Source: Pseudomonadota bacterium
Lineage (GTDB): Bacteria > Verrucomicrobiota > Verrucomicrobiia > Limisphaerales > SXTU01
Assembly (NCBI GenBank): GCA_009922615.1
Contig: RFVF01000002.1
Location: 55,701 to 119,700 of the forward strand
Direction of reading: 5' to 3'
Length of the DNA: 64,000 nt
Shown here: piece by piece, positions 7,593-15,958 of the stretch
Position numbering within the stretch: the stretch's first letter is position 1
Layout: the number at the start of each line of letters is the position of its first letter
The notes under the pieces: generated by a model
The model's database searches: none
Told to the model about the DNA's origin: nothing
The model's input: only the letters and a program-made list of their open reading frames with translations
Made by a program: the position numbers and the translations under genes

Positions 7593-9202
7593 ACGCGCGC
7601 TCGTCCCTTACCACGAAGATCCTGATCTGGTTCTCGCTGAACTTGATTGTCCTGATCGTCATCGCGTGGGCCGGCCTGCGCTACGCGACCCGCAGCGGCT
7701 TCGACTCCTTCCTCGCCGGCCACGTCGGCGGCCGCGTCGAATCCACCGCCCGCGCCATCATCGGCGAACTGGAGGGTTCTCCCCGGAGCGAGTGGAACGA
7801 AGTGCTGGCCCGCTACGGACGCAAGCACGGAGTCTTGTTTCTCCTGCTCGACCCTGACCAGGCCATCCTGGCCGGTGAGCAACTGCAATTGCCCGAGAGC
7901 CTGCGCAGTCAACTGCCGCGCCCGGCAAGGCATGAGGATGGACAGTTCCGGCGCAACCCGCCGCCCGGTGGCTTTGGTGAACGCGGTGCGCGCGGCCCGC
8001 GCAGCGAATTGGAGGGCGACAACCTCGGGCTGCCGCCGCGCCCGCCGGATTCGCGCGGCGGTCCGCCCCCGAATGGCCCCGGCGGCAACCGCCGCCCACC
8101 GATGGACGGGGAACAGATCGAGCCGGCCCGCGGGTCGGGGCCGGTTGAGGTGCCTGGTTCCGCGCCGATTCACCACCGGTTTCTCGTTCAGTCCGACAAC
8201 CCGCGCGCCTACTGGGTCGGGCTCATGCTGGCCCTGCGCCCGGGCGTTCACGGTGGACACCAACGCGCCACGTTGCTCGCCCGTTCCGCCACCTTCAGCG
8301 CCGGCGGTTTCTTTTTTGATTACCGGCCGTGGCTGTTGAGCTGCGCCGGTATCGTCGGCCTGTCCGGCCTGTTTTGGTTTCCGCTCATTCGCGGCGTCAC
8401 GCGCAGCGTCGGGCAAATGACCCGCGCCACGCGACAGATCGCAGACGGCCAGTTCGACGTGCGGGTGGACGAGACGCGCACCGACGAACTGGGCCAGCTC
8501 GGCGTCTCGATCAACCGGATGAGTGCGCGCCTGGAGGGCTTCGTCAACGGCCAGAAGCGCTCCACCGGCGACCTCGCCCACGAACTCTGCTCGCCGCTCG
8601 CGCGCCTCCAGATGTCGGTCGGCATCCTTGAACAAAACTGTTCCGAGCAACAAAAACCCTGCCTCGAAGATGTGCGGGAAGAAGTGCAGCACCTCAGCGA
8701 CCTCGTCAACGAACTGCTCGTCGTCTCGAAAGCTTCGCTCAAGCCCGCCAACATCAAACGCAAACTGACCAACATCAAAGCCATCGCCAAGGCCGCTGCG
8801 AAACGCGAGGCGGCGGACGAAACCGACGTTCTCGTGCAGGTGCCGGCCGAGCTCACTTGCCTGGCCAGCCCCGAGCTGCTGCAACGCGCGCTCGCTAACC
8901 TGATCCGCAACGCCCTGCGTTACGCGGGCAGCGCCGGCCCTATCACCATCACCGCGCGTGCTGTAGACAGCGCCGTTGTCATCAGCGTGTCCGACCTTGG
9001 TCCCGGCGTGCCGCCGCAACATCTCGACCGGATTTTCGACGCCTTCTACCGGTTGGAACCGGATCGCGCGCGGGACACCGGCGGCGCGGGCCTCGGACTG
9101 GCCATCGTGAAAACATGCATTGAAGGTTGCGGCGGCACCGTCACCGCGAAGAACCGCGAGCCGCACGGACTCGAAGTGCAGATCACACTGCCGGTGGAGT
9201 GA
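7589..9202 (+). CDS. Sensor histidine kinase with HAMP domain (CpxA-like)
   Basis: A 537-aa membrane kinase partnered with the preceding regulator. TM1 is near the N-terminus (ILIWFSLNLIVLIVIAWAGL), followed by a periplasmic sensor region with a long Pro/Gly/Arg-rich insert (RRNPPPGGFGERG, RPPDSRGGPPPNGPGG), TM2 (WLLSCAGIVGLSGLFWFPLI), HAMP (TRATRQIADGQFDVRV), a dimerisation box with His331 in DLAHELCSPLARLQ, N-box NLIRNALRYAG, G1 DLGPGVP and G2 GGAGLGLAIVK. All catalytic elements are intact. The overall plan resembles CpxA, an envelope-stress sensor. The low-complexity sensor insert is unusual and resembles tracts in the divergent YHYH and kinase proteins. Confidence 0.94.
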   Translation: MNARSSLTTKILIWFSLNLIVLIVIAWAGLRYATRSGFDSFLAGHVGGRVESTARAIIGELEGSPRSEWNEVLARYGRKHGVLFLLLDPDQAILAGEQLQLPESLRSQLPRPARHEDGQFRRNPPPGGFGERGARGPRSELEGDNLGLPPRPPDSRGGPPPNGPGGNRRPPMDGEQIEPARGSGPVEVPGSAPIHHRFLVQSDNPRAYWVGLMLALRPGVHGGHQRATLLARSATFSAGGFFFDYRPWLLSCAGIVGLSGLFWFPLIRGVTRSVGQMTRATRQIADGQFDVRVDETRTDELGQLGVSINRMSARLEGFVNGQKRSTGDLAHELCSPLARLQMSVGILEQNCSEQQKPCLEDVREEVQHLSDLVNELLVVSKASLKPANIKRKLTNIKAIAKAAAKREAADETDVLVQVPAELTCLASPELLQRALANLIRNALRYAGSAGPITITARAVDSAVVISVSDLGPGVPPQHLDRIFDAFYRLEPDRARDTGGAGLGLAIVKTCIEGCGGTVTAKNREPHGLEVQITLPVE

Positions 9203-9246
9203 GCCGGCGGCTTGAAGTGGAATTTTTCTCCGTTAACCTCCCGCGC

Positions 9247-10827
9247 ATGAAAGCCTTGCTCTCCGCACTAACCTTCGCGTTTTTCACTGCGGTCGCTTCG
9301 GCCGCACCCGCCAAGCCCAATTTCATCTACGTCCTGTGCGATGACCTCGGCTACGGCGACGTGAAGTGCCTGAACCCGCAGGGCAAAATCGCCACGCCGA
9401 ACTTGGACAAGCTGGCGGCGGGTGGAATGTATTTCACCGACGTTCACTCCAGTTCCTCCGTCTGCTCCCCCACGCGCTACGGCATCATGACCGGCCGCTA
9501 CAACTGGCGTTCCAAGCTCCAGTCCGGTGTGCTCGGCGGCCTCAGCCCGCGCCTTATCGAGCCCGGTCGGCTCACCGTCGCGCAGTTGCTGAAGAACCAC
9601 GGCTACCACACCGCCGCCATCGGCAAATGGCACCTCGGCATGGACTGGGTGAAGCAGGCGGGCAAGGACGTGGCCGAGCTGAACATCGAGTCTCCCGCGC
9701 AGGTGAACAACGTGGACTTCACCCAGCCCATCAAGAACGGGCCCAACGCCGTCGGCTTCGACTACTACTTCGGCATCAGCGCCTCGCTCGACATGGTGCC
9801 CTATACGTTCATTGAGAATGATCGCGTCACCAAGCTGCCCACGGCGGAAAAAAAGTTTCCCATGATGAGCGGCAAGGCCGGCTTCACGCGCTTCGGCCCC
9901 GCCGCGCCGGACTTCGAAGCCGAGGACGTGCTCCCCACGCTGACCGCCAAGGCGGTTGACTACGTGAAGTCCCGAGCTGCCGATGCGAAGGCTGGCCAGC
10001 CGTTCTTCCTCTACCTCCCGCTGCCATCGCCGCACACGCCGATTGCGCCCACAAAGGAGTGGCAGGGCAAGAGCGGCCTCAATCCCTACGCAGACTTCGT
10101 GATGCAGACGGATCATTGCATCGGCCAGTTGCTCGCCGAAGTGGACCGGCTCGGCCTCGGAGAAAACACCTTGTTCATCGTCACCAGCGACAACGGCTGC
10201 TCGCCACAAGCCGACTTCCCCGCGCTGCTCGCCAAGGGCCACAACCCCAGCCACACTTTTCGGGGACACAAGGCGGACATCTTCGATGGGGGCCATCACA
10301 TCCCGTTCCTCGTCCGCTGGACCGGACGCATCAAGCCCGGCACCAAATCCGACCAACTGCTCTGCCTCACTGACTTCATGGCCACGGTTGCCGAAATCAT
10401 CGGAGCGAAAACCCCGGCCAACGCAGCCGAAGACAGCGTGAGCTTTCTCCCCGCGCTGACGGGTCAGGACAAAGCCCCGCTCCGCGAGGCCGTCGTGCAT
10501 CATTCCATCAACGGCTCCTTCGCCATCCGCCAGGCCAACTGGAAACTCGAACTCTGCCGTGACTCCGGCGGCTGGAGCGATCCCAGGCCCGGCGCGCCCA
10601 AGGCCGCCGAGCTCCCCGCCGTCCAGCTCTACGATTTGGACAAGGACATCGGCGAACAAACCAACCTCCAGGACAAACATCCCGACATCGTAACCCGCCT
10701 GACCAAGCTTCTGGAGAAATACGTTACCGATGGCCGCAGCACGCCCGGCGAGCCGCAGCAAAATGCCGTGCCGGTGCAGATCGTGAAAAACGCGAAGACC
10801 GCCGCCGGCAAGGGGAAGAAAAAGTAG
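9247..10827 (+). CDS. Secreted sulfatase (arylsulfatase family)
   Basis: A 526-aa type I sulfatase that hydrolyses sulfate esters, most likely on glycans, outside the cytoplasm. The start at 9247 opens a signal peptide (MKALLSALTFAFFTAVASAA) followed at once by the metal-binding PNFIYVLCDDLGYGD. Cys73 in CSPTRYGIMTGR is the residue matured to formylglycine by FGE or anSME. Later family motifs include GKWHLG, PFFLYLPLPSPHTP and VTSDNG. The C-terminus is Lys-rich (KGKKK). Upstream in-frame codons in the track overlap the histidine kinase gene and are not used. It begins 44 bp after the kinase stop; co-transcription is possible. Substrate cannot be read from the sequence. Confidence 0.94.
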   Translation: MKALLSALTFAFFTAVASAAPAKPNFIYVLCDDLGYGDVKCLNPQGKIATPNLDKLAAGGMYFTDVHSSSSVCSPTRYGIMTGRYNWRSKLQSGVLGGLSPRLIEPGRLTVAQLLKNHGYHTAAIGKWHLGMDWVKQAGKDVAELNIESPAQVNNVDFTQPIKNGPNAVGFDYYFGISASLDMVPYTFIENDRVTKLPTAEKKFPMMSGKAGFTRFGPAAPDFEAEDVLPTLTAKAVDYVKSRAADAKAGQPFFLYLPLPSPHTPIAPTKEWQGKSGLNPYADFVMQTDHCIGQLLAEVDRLGLGENTLFIVTSDNGCSPQADFPALLAKGHNPSHTFRGHKADIFDGGHHIPFLVRWTGRIKPGTKSDQLLCLTDFMATVAEIIGAKTPANAAEDSVSFLPALTGQDKAPLREAVVHHSINGSFAIRQANWKLELCRDSGGWSDPRPGAPKAAELPAVQLYDLDKDIGEQTNLQDKHPDIVTRLTKLLEKYVTDGRSTPGEPQQNAVPVQIVKNAKTAAGKGKKK

Positions 10828-10839
10828 CCGGCCACACCC

Positions 10840-11220
10840 CTACGGCTGGCTGCCCGTAGTAATTTTCCCCTGCGGCAAATTTGGCTTCACTTCGCCGTTG
10901 AAGAGGGCGGTGCAGACTTCCTCGGCGCTTTGCACGCGCATGTTGAGCACTTCAGCGGTGTCGAGGGGGAGGTCGGCGTTGGCGGTGTGGAAGAGCCATT
11001 TCACGGCGCGCGGGAAGCAGGCGGCAATCTTCACCGGCCCGCCGTCGGCCAGGCGCTTGAGCGATGGGTCTTGTCGGGCGCTCATCTCGCAAAGGTCGGC
11101 CACGGCATCGAAAGCCATGCCGGAGTCGGAGAGTTTTTGCAGCACGGCGGCTTTCACCTCGGGCGGGACGACTTGAGCGTATTGGCAGTGACAGTAGAGA
11201 ATGCGCGGCGCGGCGGACAT
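10840..11220 (-). CDS. Small Cys-rich protein, possible Fe-S protein
   Basis: A 126-aa protein of unknown function. I prefer the ATG at 11220 (MSAAPRILYCHCQYA) over the track start at 11259. Conserved-looking features are CHC at the N-terminus, a lone Cys in VADLCEMSA and another in VKIAACFPRAVKWLF. The spacing and surrounding sequence (YCHC, DLC, AACFPRAV) recall the CHC/C/C Fe-S insertion region of HdrA-type heterodisulfide reductase subunits, where a similar set of Cys binds a cluster. That similarity is by eye only. The gene is convergent with the sulfatase and downstream of the second propeller gene on the same strand. Confidence 0.7.
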   Translation of the reverse strand: MSAAPRILYCHCQYAQVVPPEVKAAVLQKLSDSGMAFDAVADLCEMSARQDPSLKRLADGGPVKIAACFPRAVKWLFHTANADLPLDTAEVLNMRVQSAEEVCTALFNGEVKPNLPQGKITTGSQP

Positions 11221-11281
11221 GTCGTGGGACAGCTTGCGCGAGGTGGCGCGTGGCGGCAACTGCGGTTTGCAGCTCGAAGCA

Positions 11282-11452
11282 GGTCAGGCTTCCCGCCTGA
11301 CATCTGACGGCCATCGTGAGTTCGGTTCGGAAGCGCCGATTCGATCTCACCGGCATCCAACTCCGCCTCAAAGCGGCTCCAGTCTTCGGAGCGAGAACGC
11401 CAGTCTCCTGCCCACACCGCGAGGAAGTTTGAAGCCGGCTGAAAGCCTGACC
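11282..11452. repeat. Inverted pair of GGTCAGGCTT units flanking a gene-free spacer
   Basis: GGTCAGGCTTCCCGCCTGAC at 11282-11301 is itself a 7-bp hairpin (GTCAGGC/GCCTGAC). A related unit, GGTCAGGCTTTCAGCC, lies in the opposite orientation at 11431-11452 (read on the minus strand). The two face each other across about 130 bp without a convincing ORF, between the Cys-rich gene and the propeller gene. This resembles a REP/MITE-type non-coding element; no transposase is nearby. Confidence 0.45.
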
Positions 11453-12663
11453 TACTTTCCACTCACGTCCAGCGCGAGCAACTCGCCCGGCACGTTGCGA
11501 ACGTAGAGACGGCCGTTGGCCAGCACGGGGACGGTCCAGCATTTCTTGCCGAGCACTTGCGCGCGGGCGAGGGCCTCAAACTTTTGCGGGTTCGCGGCGA
11601 CGACGGCGATTTCACCGGTCTCGCTGAGGACAATCAGCTTTCCATCCGCCGCCATGAGCGAGCCGACGCCCATGCCCTTTTGCGCCCACTTCGTCGCACC
11701 GGTCTGCCAGTCGAGACACCGCAGCTCGCCTACCGCCGGTTTGCCGGCCTGACCGTGGAACGTGTAAAGGTAGCCGCCGAGCACGACGCCCGCGTTGAAC
11801 TGCGTCCACGTCTCCGACTTCCAGCCTGCTACGGGCGCGCCATCGCGCAGGCTCAGCTTCGTGGCCAGCGCGGTCTCGCCGGAAATCAACACGACGCCGT
11901 CCTGCACCACCGGTGCGCCGGCGTTGGTGTCGTAGGCGGACACAAACTTCCGCGCCCAGCGCACTTTGCCGGTGGCGACTTCCACGGCGGCGCATTCGCG
12001 ATGCGTGAGGAGGGCGACGCAGCGCGTGCCGTCGAGATCGAACGGGATCGGCGTGGCGTAGGCGGCAGAGCCTTTGCCATTCTGCCAAACAACCTTGCCT
12101 GTGGCCTTGTCGAGCGCGGTGCCGTGACTGCCGACGCTGAGGATGATGAGCTTGCCCTCGACGAGCGGCGAGCCGGCGAAGCCCCACTCGGGCACGTCCA
12201 CACCCAGCTCGGTGACAAGCTGCTTCTGGTAAACCACCTTGCCCGTCGCCAGTTCGAGACAGAAGAAATCACCCAGCCGGCTGAGGTGATAAACGCGGTC
12301 GCCCTCAATCGTCGGCGTGCCGGTCGTGCCGCCCTCGAAATATTTGTTGCCCAGCGGGGCGGCGTAACTGTGCTTCCACAACTCCTTGCCCGTCGCGGCG
12401 TCCAGGCACCAAATCGTGGCCTCGCCTTTCGCGCGTCCATCGTGGCCGGTAGTGATGACCCTGCCTTGGCTGGCCACGACGCTGGCAAACCCGACGCCGA
12501 GCTTCGCGCGCCACGCAACTTTCGGTCCGTCCGCTGACCAGGTCGAGGACCAGCCGACTTCGCGGGAAACGCCATTCAAGTCCGGGCCGCGAAACCTCGG
12601 CCAGTCGGTGGCGGGAGTGGAAAGGGCGGCAGCAAGCAACGCGAGGCAAACGGCGGAACGCAT
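11452..12663 (-). CDS. PQQ-binding-like beta-propeller repeat protein (secreted)
   Basis: A 403-aa exported propeller and paralogue of the protein at 2557-3840. ATG 12663 starts a signal peptide (MRSAVCLALLAAALSTPA) directly followed by TDWPRFRGPDLNGVS; the upstream track start is discarded. Blade motifs repeat as ATGKELWKH, ATGKVVYQK, ATGKVVWQN, ATGKVRWARK and QTGATKWAQ. No transmembrane segment is present, so it is periplasmic. PQQ-like propellers of this group may be enzymes or scaffold proteins; cofactor binding is not shown. It is separated from the lhgO gene upstream by a long inverted repeat and from the Cys-rich gene downstream by repeat units. Confidence 0.87.
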   Translation of the reverse strand: MRSAVCLALLAAALSTPATDWPRFRGPDLNGVSREVGWSSTWSADGPKVAWRAKLGVGFASVVASQGRVITTGHDGRAKGEATIWCLDAATGKELWKHSYAAPLGNKYFEGGTTGTPTIEGDRVYHLSRLGDFFCLELATGKVVYQKQLVTELGVDVPEWGFAGSPLVEGKLIILSVGSHGTALDKATGKVVWQNGKGSAAYATPIPFDLDGTRCVALLTHRECAAVEVATGKVRWARKFVSAYDTNAGAPVVQDGVVLISGETALATKLSLRDGAPVAGWKSETWTQFNAGVVLGGYLYTFHGQAGKPAVGELRCLDWQTGATKWAQKGMGVGSLMAADGKLIVLSETGEIAVVAANPQKFEALARAQVLGKKCWTVPVLANGRLYVRNVPGELLALDVSGK

Positions 12664-12712
12664 GCGCGCGAGCTTGGCTATGGACACAGCGGAGTCAAGG
12701 CAGGCATGGCTT

Positions 12713-12818
12713 TTCACCACAAAGACACGGAGAGCACAGGGAGGAATCAGGAACGCATGAAAATTTCAGTTTGGCTCTTGTAGTCCCTCTCTGAGCTCTC
12801 TGTGTCTCAGTGGTTCAA
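12713..12818. repeat. Long imperfect inverted repeat (CACAGAG-type phrase)
   Basis: The left arm TTCACCACAAAGACACGGAG (12713 onward, to about 12745) pairs with the right arm at 12785-12818, whose reverse complement reads TTGAACCACTGAGACACAGA. About 32 bp match with a few mismatches, around an AT-richer 39-nt centre. The right arm includes the lhgO stop codon, so transcripts of lhgO would end in this hairpin. A single related phrase (TCTCTGTGTCCTCTGCGTCC) precedes gpsA. Such CACAGAG phrases are dispersed intergenic repeats in several bacterial phyla. Confidence 0.65.
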
Positions 12819-14011
12819 CCCTCCGCCACCCGCCGTGCGATTTCCTCGCCGATCGCGAGCGATGCCGTGGCCGCCGGGCTCGGGGCATTCAACACGTGCA
12901 GCGCCTTGGGCCGCGCAACGAGACAGAAGTCCTGCACCAGCGTGCCGTCCGGTGACATCGCCTGCGCGCGCACGCCTGCACCGCCGGGCTCCAGATCGTC
13001 CTCGCGGATTTCGGGAACGAGCCGCTGGAGCGACGCGCAGAACAGCTCCTTGCTGAAGCTGCGTTTGATTTCCTCCCAGCTCATGCGCGGGTGTTTGCCG
13101 AGGAAATTCCACAAGCCCTCGAATGTCACGGCGTCCAGCAGGTCGGCGACATTCAAGTCAGTCTTTGTGTAGCCCTCCCGGGCAAAGGCCAGCACCGCGT
13201 TCGGCCCGGCCTCAATGCCGCCGTGGATCATCCGCGTGTAATGCACGCCGAGGAACGGGAACTGCGGATCCGGCACCGGGTAAATCAAATGCCGCACGAG
13301 CGACTCACGTTCCTTCCTGAGCTGATAGTATTCGCCGCGGAAGGGAACGATCCGCACGTCGCGCCGCTCGCCGGCCAGCTCGCTCACGCGGTCGCTGTGC
13401 AGCCCGGCGCAGTTCACGATGAAAGTGCCCTCGAAGGCGCCCGCCGTCGTCTCCGCCACCCAACCAGCGGCGTGCTCGCGCAAGCCGGTGACACAGGCGG
13501 AAGTCACGACGCGGTTCCCGGCCTGGGTGATCAACTCGAGCATCGTCGCGCAGACCCGCGCGTAATCCACGATGCCTTCCTGCGGCACGTGCAACGCGGC
13601 GACCCCGCCGACATGCGGCTCGATCTCGCGCATTTGCTCTGGACCCAGCCAGCGCAAGCCGGCCAAACCATTCTGCGTGCCGCGCTCCTGCAAATTCCGG
13701 AGACGCGAAACCTCGGTTTCATCCACCGCCACGACGAGCTTGCCACACACCTCGTGAGGGATGACGTGCTTGAGGCAAAACTCCGTCATCTCCGCGACGC
13801 CGCTGACCGCGAGCCGGGCCTTGAGCGAACCGGGCTTGTAGTAGAGACCGCAGTGGAGCACGCCGCTGTTGTGCGTGCTCTGGTGGCGGCCCACGCCGGG
13901 CTCCTTTTCGAGGACGGTGATGCGGGCGGCGGGAAGTTTGCGGGCGAGCTTGATGGCAGTCGCCAAGCCCACGATGCCGCCGCCGATGATGAGAAAGTGT
14001 TGGTCAGCCAC
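12815..14011 (-). CDS. lhgO: L-2-hydroxyglutarate oxidase (FAD-dependent)
   Basis: Oxidises L-2-hydroxyglutarate to 2-oxoglutarate using FAD, normally at the membrane with quinone as acceptor. The N-terminus has the Rossmann motif FLIIGGGIVGLATAIKLA, then VLEKEPGVGRHQSTHNSGV and HCGLYYKPGSLKARL, the stretch typical of LhgO/YgaF. Later come VNCAGLHSDRVSELAG and PFRGEYYQL. The track start at 14050 is TTG; a GTG at 14011 (VADQHFLIIGG) gives the expected 398 aa and places the FAD motif at the N-terminus. Its 3' end lies in the inverted repeat described separately. Other DAO-family oxidases are the main alternative, but the motif set favours LhgO. Confidence 0.9.
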   Translation of the reverse strand: MADQHFLIIGGGIVGLATAIKLARKLPAARITVLEKEPGVGRHQSTHNSGVLHCGLYYKPGSLKARLAVSGVAEMTEFCLKHVIPHEVCGKLVVAVDETEVSRLRNLQERGTQNGLAGLRWLGPEQMREIEPHVGGVAALHVPQEGIVDYARVCATMLELITQAGNRVVTSACVTGLREHAAGWVAETTAGAFEGTFIVNCAGLHSDRVSELAGERRDVRIVPFRGEYYQLRKERESLVRHLIYPVPDPQFPFLGVHYTRMIHGGIEAGPNAVLAFAREGYTKTDLNVADLLDAVTFEGLWNFLGKHPRMSWEEIKRSFSKELFCASLQRLVPEIREDDLEPGGAGVRAQAMSPDGTLVQDFCLVARPKALHVLNAPSPAATASLAIGEEIARRVAEG

Positions 14012-14220
14012 AACGCAGCGCAGGGTGCGAGCCGGCGGGCAGGCTGGCAAGCGCTGACCCGGAGTGGTTAGCCGTAACTCAGGGTGGTTCGCTCATCGGC
14101 AAGACCGAAAGTGGACCACCAGCGAGGTGATCAAAATGCTCGCCCTACTCGTTCCAGAGTAAGGGCAGCAGTTTCTGCGCCCCATTCTTCTGCCATGAAT
14201 TCTCCTATTGCGCTCGGCGG

Positions 14221-15288
14221 CTACTCCACACGGGCCGCGCCCGTGCCCTTCACCACTTCGCCGATGTGCCACGCCGTGTGCTTCTGACCGCGGATGAACT
14301 TCAGCACGGCATCCACCTGCTCAGCCGCCACGATGGCCACCATGCCCACGCCCATGTTGAAGACTTGGTAAAGCTCTGCCTCGTCCACTCCGCCCCGCTC
14401 CGCGAGCAACTGAAACAACGGCCCCAGTTCCCACGAACCCTTGCGGATGACCACGTCACACTTGGCCGGCAGCACGCGAGGAATGTTGTCCACGAAGCCG
14501 CCGCCGGTGATGTGCGCGAAGGCCCTCACTGGCAGTTTAGAGTTTGGCGTTTTGGATTTTGAGTTGAAGCGTTTCAGCAGTGCCTGCACGAGCGGGCCGT
14601 AGCTGACGTGAACCTTGAGCAGCTCCTCGCCCACCGTGTTGTGCAGGTCCGGCACGAAGTCGCCTGGCTGGAACTTGAGCTGCTCGAACAAAATCTTCCG
14701 CGCCAGCGAGTAGCCATTCGTGTGCAGTCCGCTCGATGCGATGCCGATGACCGCGTCACCGCGCTTCACGGACTTCTGCCCGTTGAGCATCCGGGACTTC
14801 TCCACCACGCCCACGATCGTGCCGCTCACATCGTATTCGCCCGCCTGGTAAAAGCCCGGCATCTGCGCCGTCTCGCCGCCGATGAGCGTGCAGCCGTTGG
14901 CCGCGCACCCACGCGCGAAGCCCTTGATGATGTCTGTGAAGACGTGCGGCTCCAGCTTGCCGGTGCCGAGATAGTCGAGGAAGAACAGCGGCTCCGCACC
15001 GAGCACCGCGATGTCGTTGACGCAGTGGTTCACCAAGTCCTCGCCGATGGTGTCGTGCTTGTCCATGGCGAAGGCCAGCTTCAGCTTGGTGCCGACGCCG
15101 TCCACGGAGCTGACCAGCACGGGCTGACGATACTTCTTCACGTCCAGCGCGAAGAGGCCGCCGAAACCGCCCACCTTGCCCAGCACCTCGCGGCGATGCG
15201 TGCTAGCTAGGAGCTTGGGCAGCGTGCCCTTGACCTTGTTGCCCAAATCAATGTCCACCCCGGCGGCGGCGTAAGCTTTTTGTTTCAT
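14221..15288 (-). CDS. purM: Phosphoribosylformylglycinamidine cyclo-ligase
   Basis: AIR synthetase, fifth step of de novo purine synthesis, cytoplasmic dimer using ATP. ATG 15288 gives 355 aa starting MKQKAYAAAGVDID, the expected N-terminus; the track start adds unrelated residues. Family motifs are VSSVDGVGTKLKLAF, VNDIAVLGAEPLFFLDY, LIGGETAQMPGFY, GLHTNGYSLARKI and AHITGGGFVDNIPRVLP. Odd feature: between LLKRF and VRAFAHITGGG there are about 12 extra residues (NSKSKTPNSKLP) encoded by a 36-bp AT-rich, heptamer-periodic stretch (14530-14565) unlike the rest of the gene. It stays in frame and sits in a likely surface loop, so the enzyme should work. Confidence 0.95.
   Translation of the reverse strand: MKQKAYAAAGVDIDLGNKVKGTLPKLLASTHRREVLGKVGGFGGLFALDVKKYRQPVLVSSVDGVGTKLKLAFAMDKHDTIGEDLVNHCVNDIAVLGAEPLFFLDYLGTGKLEPHVFTDIIKGFARGCAANGCTLIGGETAQMPGFYQAGEYDVSGTIVGVVEKSRMLNGQKSVKRGDAVIGIASSGLHTNGYSLARKILFEQLKFQPGDFVPDLHNTVGEELLKVHVSYGPLVQALLKRFNSKSKTPNSKLPVRAFAHITGGGFVDNIPRVLPAKCDVVIRKGSWELGPLFQLLAERGGVDEAELYQVFNMGVGMVAIVAAEQVDAVLKFIRGQKHTAWHIGEVVKGTGAARVE
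14530..14565 (-). repeat. Heptamer-periodic AT-rich insert inside purM
   Basis: On the minus strand the stretch reads TCAAAAT CCAAAAC GCCAAAC TCTAAAC, four degenerate heptamers with a low GC content in an otherwise GC-rich gene. It encodes NSKSKTPNSKLP and keeps the reading frame. Similar heptamer-periodic phrases lie between genes at about 15405, 18150, 18938 and 45752. Confidence 0.6.
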
Positions 15289-15958
15289 TTGTGAAGGCTC
15301 ATTCAGCACCCCGCGACGACGCGCGGAACGCGAGGCGGCATCTTTCGGAATCCCCCGCCCGGCAGCAAGGCAAAGAATCGGCAACCCTGATCGCCGCGCT
15401 ATTTCCTGAAACCTGAAATCATCTCGTTGCAGCTCACTTTATTGCTGGCATACGTCGGATAGATAACACCGACATCGCGTCAGGCCCCGCGTGCCTTCCG
15501 GTCCAGCACAAGTCGCCCTTCGGCATGGATTCGGTTTCTCGCGGAAACCGCCACGAGCCACGCCATGGGTTGGGGTCAGCCTGCGCTGGAGTGCGACACG
15601 CTGCACTAGCGGCTGGCTTCCAGACTTTCTGTAACCTGGTCAGGCCACACCGAAGAGTTCGCTGGGCCGGATCGCTCTTGTTTCTCCGAATCACTGAAGC
15701 GGAGCTTGGCCACAGAAGGCACTTCGGTCTTGAGGCTTTGGCGAATCAGCTTGCCGCGGACTCGATTCCTCGCAAAATACGAGTCGGCCGGAACGTAACG
15801 GGTCGAGCTTGCATACGGCGTCTTCTAGAGCGATTTCGACACGGCGGGCGGTGCTGGGTTAGGCTTTGCGTTTTTCACGCAACCAGTGTCGGGTTGCTGT
15901 ATCAAACGGCCGATTTGAAAGCTCCATTTACGACGCAGGTCGTTGTAGCTGACCGGCA
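15289..15958. other. Gene-free stretch of about 670 bp
   Basis: Between purM and tRNA-Ser I find no convincing gene. The two ORFs here (15434-15694 minus, 15525-15980 plus) lack a ribosome-binding site, show no domain or motif, and one runs into the tRNA. CCTGAAACCTGAAATC at 15405-15420 has heptamer periodicity; otherwise no hairpin with a T-run and no recognisable ncRNA is visible. It may hold the tRNA promoter and remnants of lost genes. Confidence 0.6.

Noticed and set aside
7562-9166. 534-aa minus-strand ORF opposite the histidine kinase
   Set aside because: It mirrors a gene with full HAMP/HisKA/HATPase motifs; its own translation is His/Arg/Gly-rich without domains, as expected from GC-rich antisense.
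9268-10761. 497-aa minus-strand ORF opposite the sulfatase
   Set aside because: Antisense of a gene with intact sulfatase motifs; no start signal and no recognisable motif.
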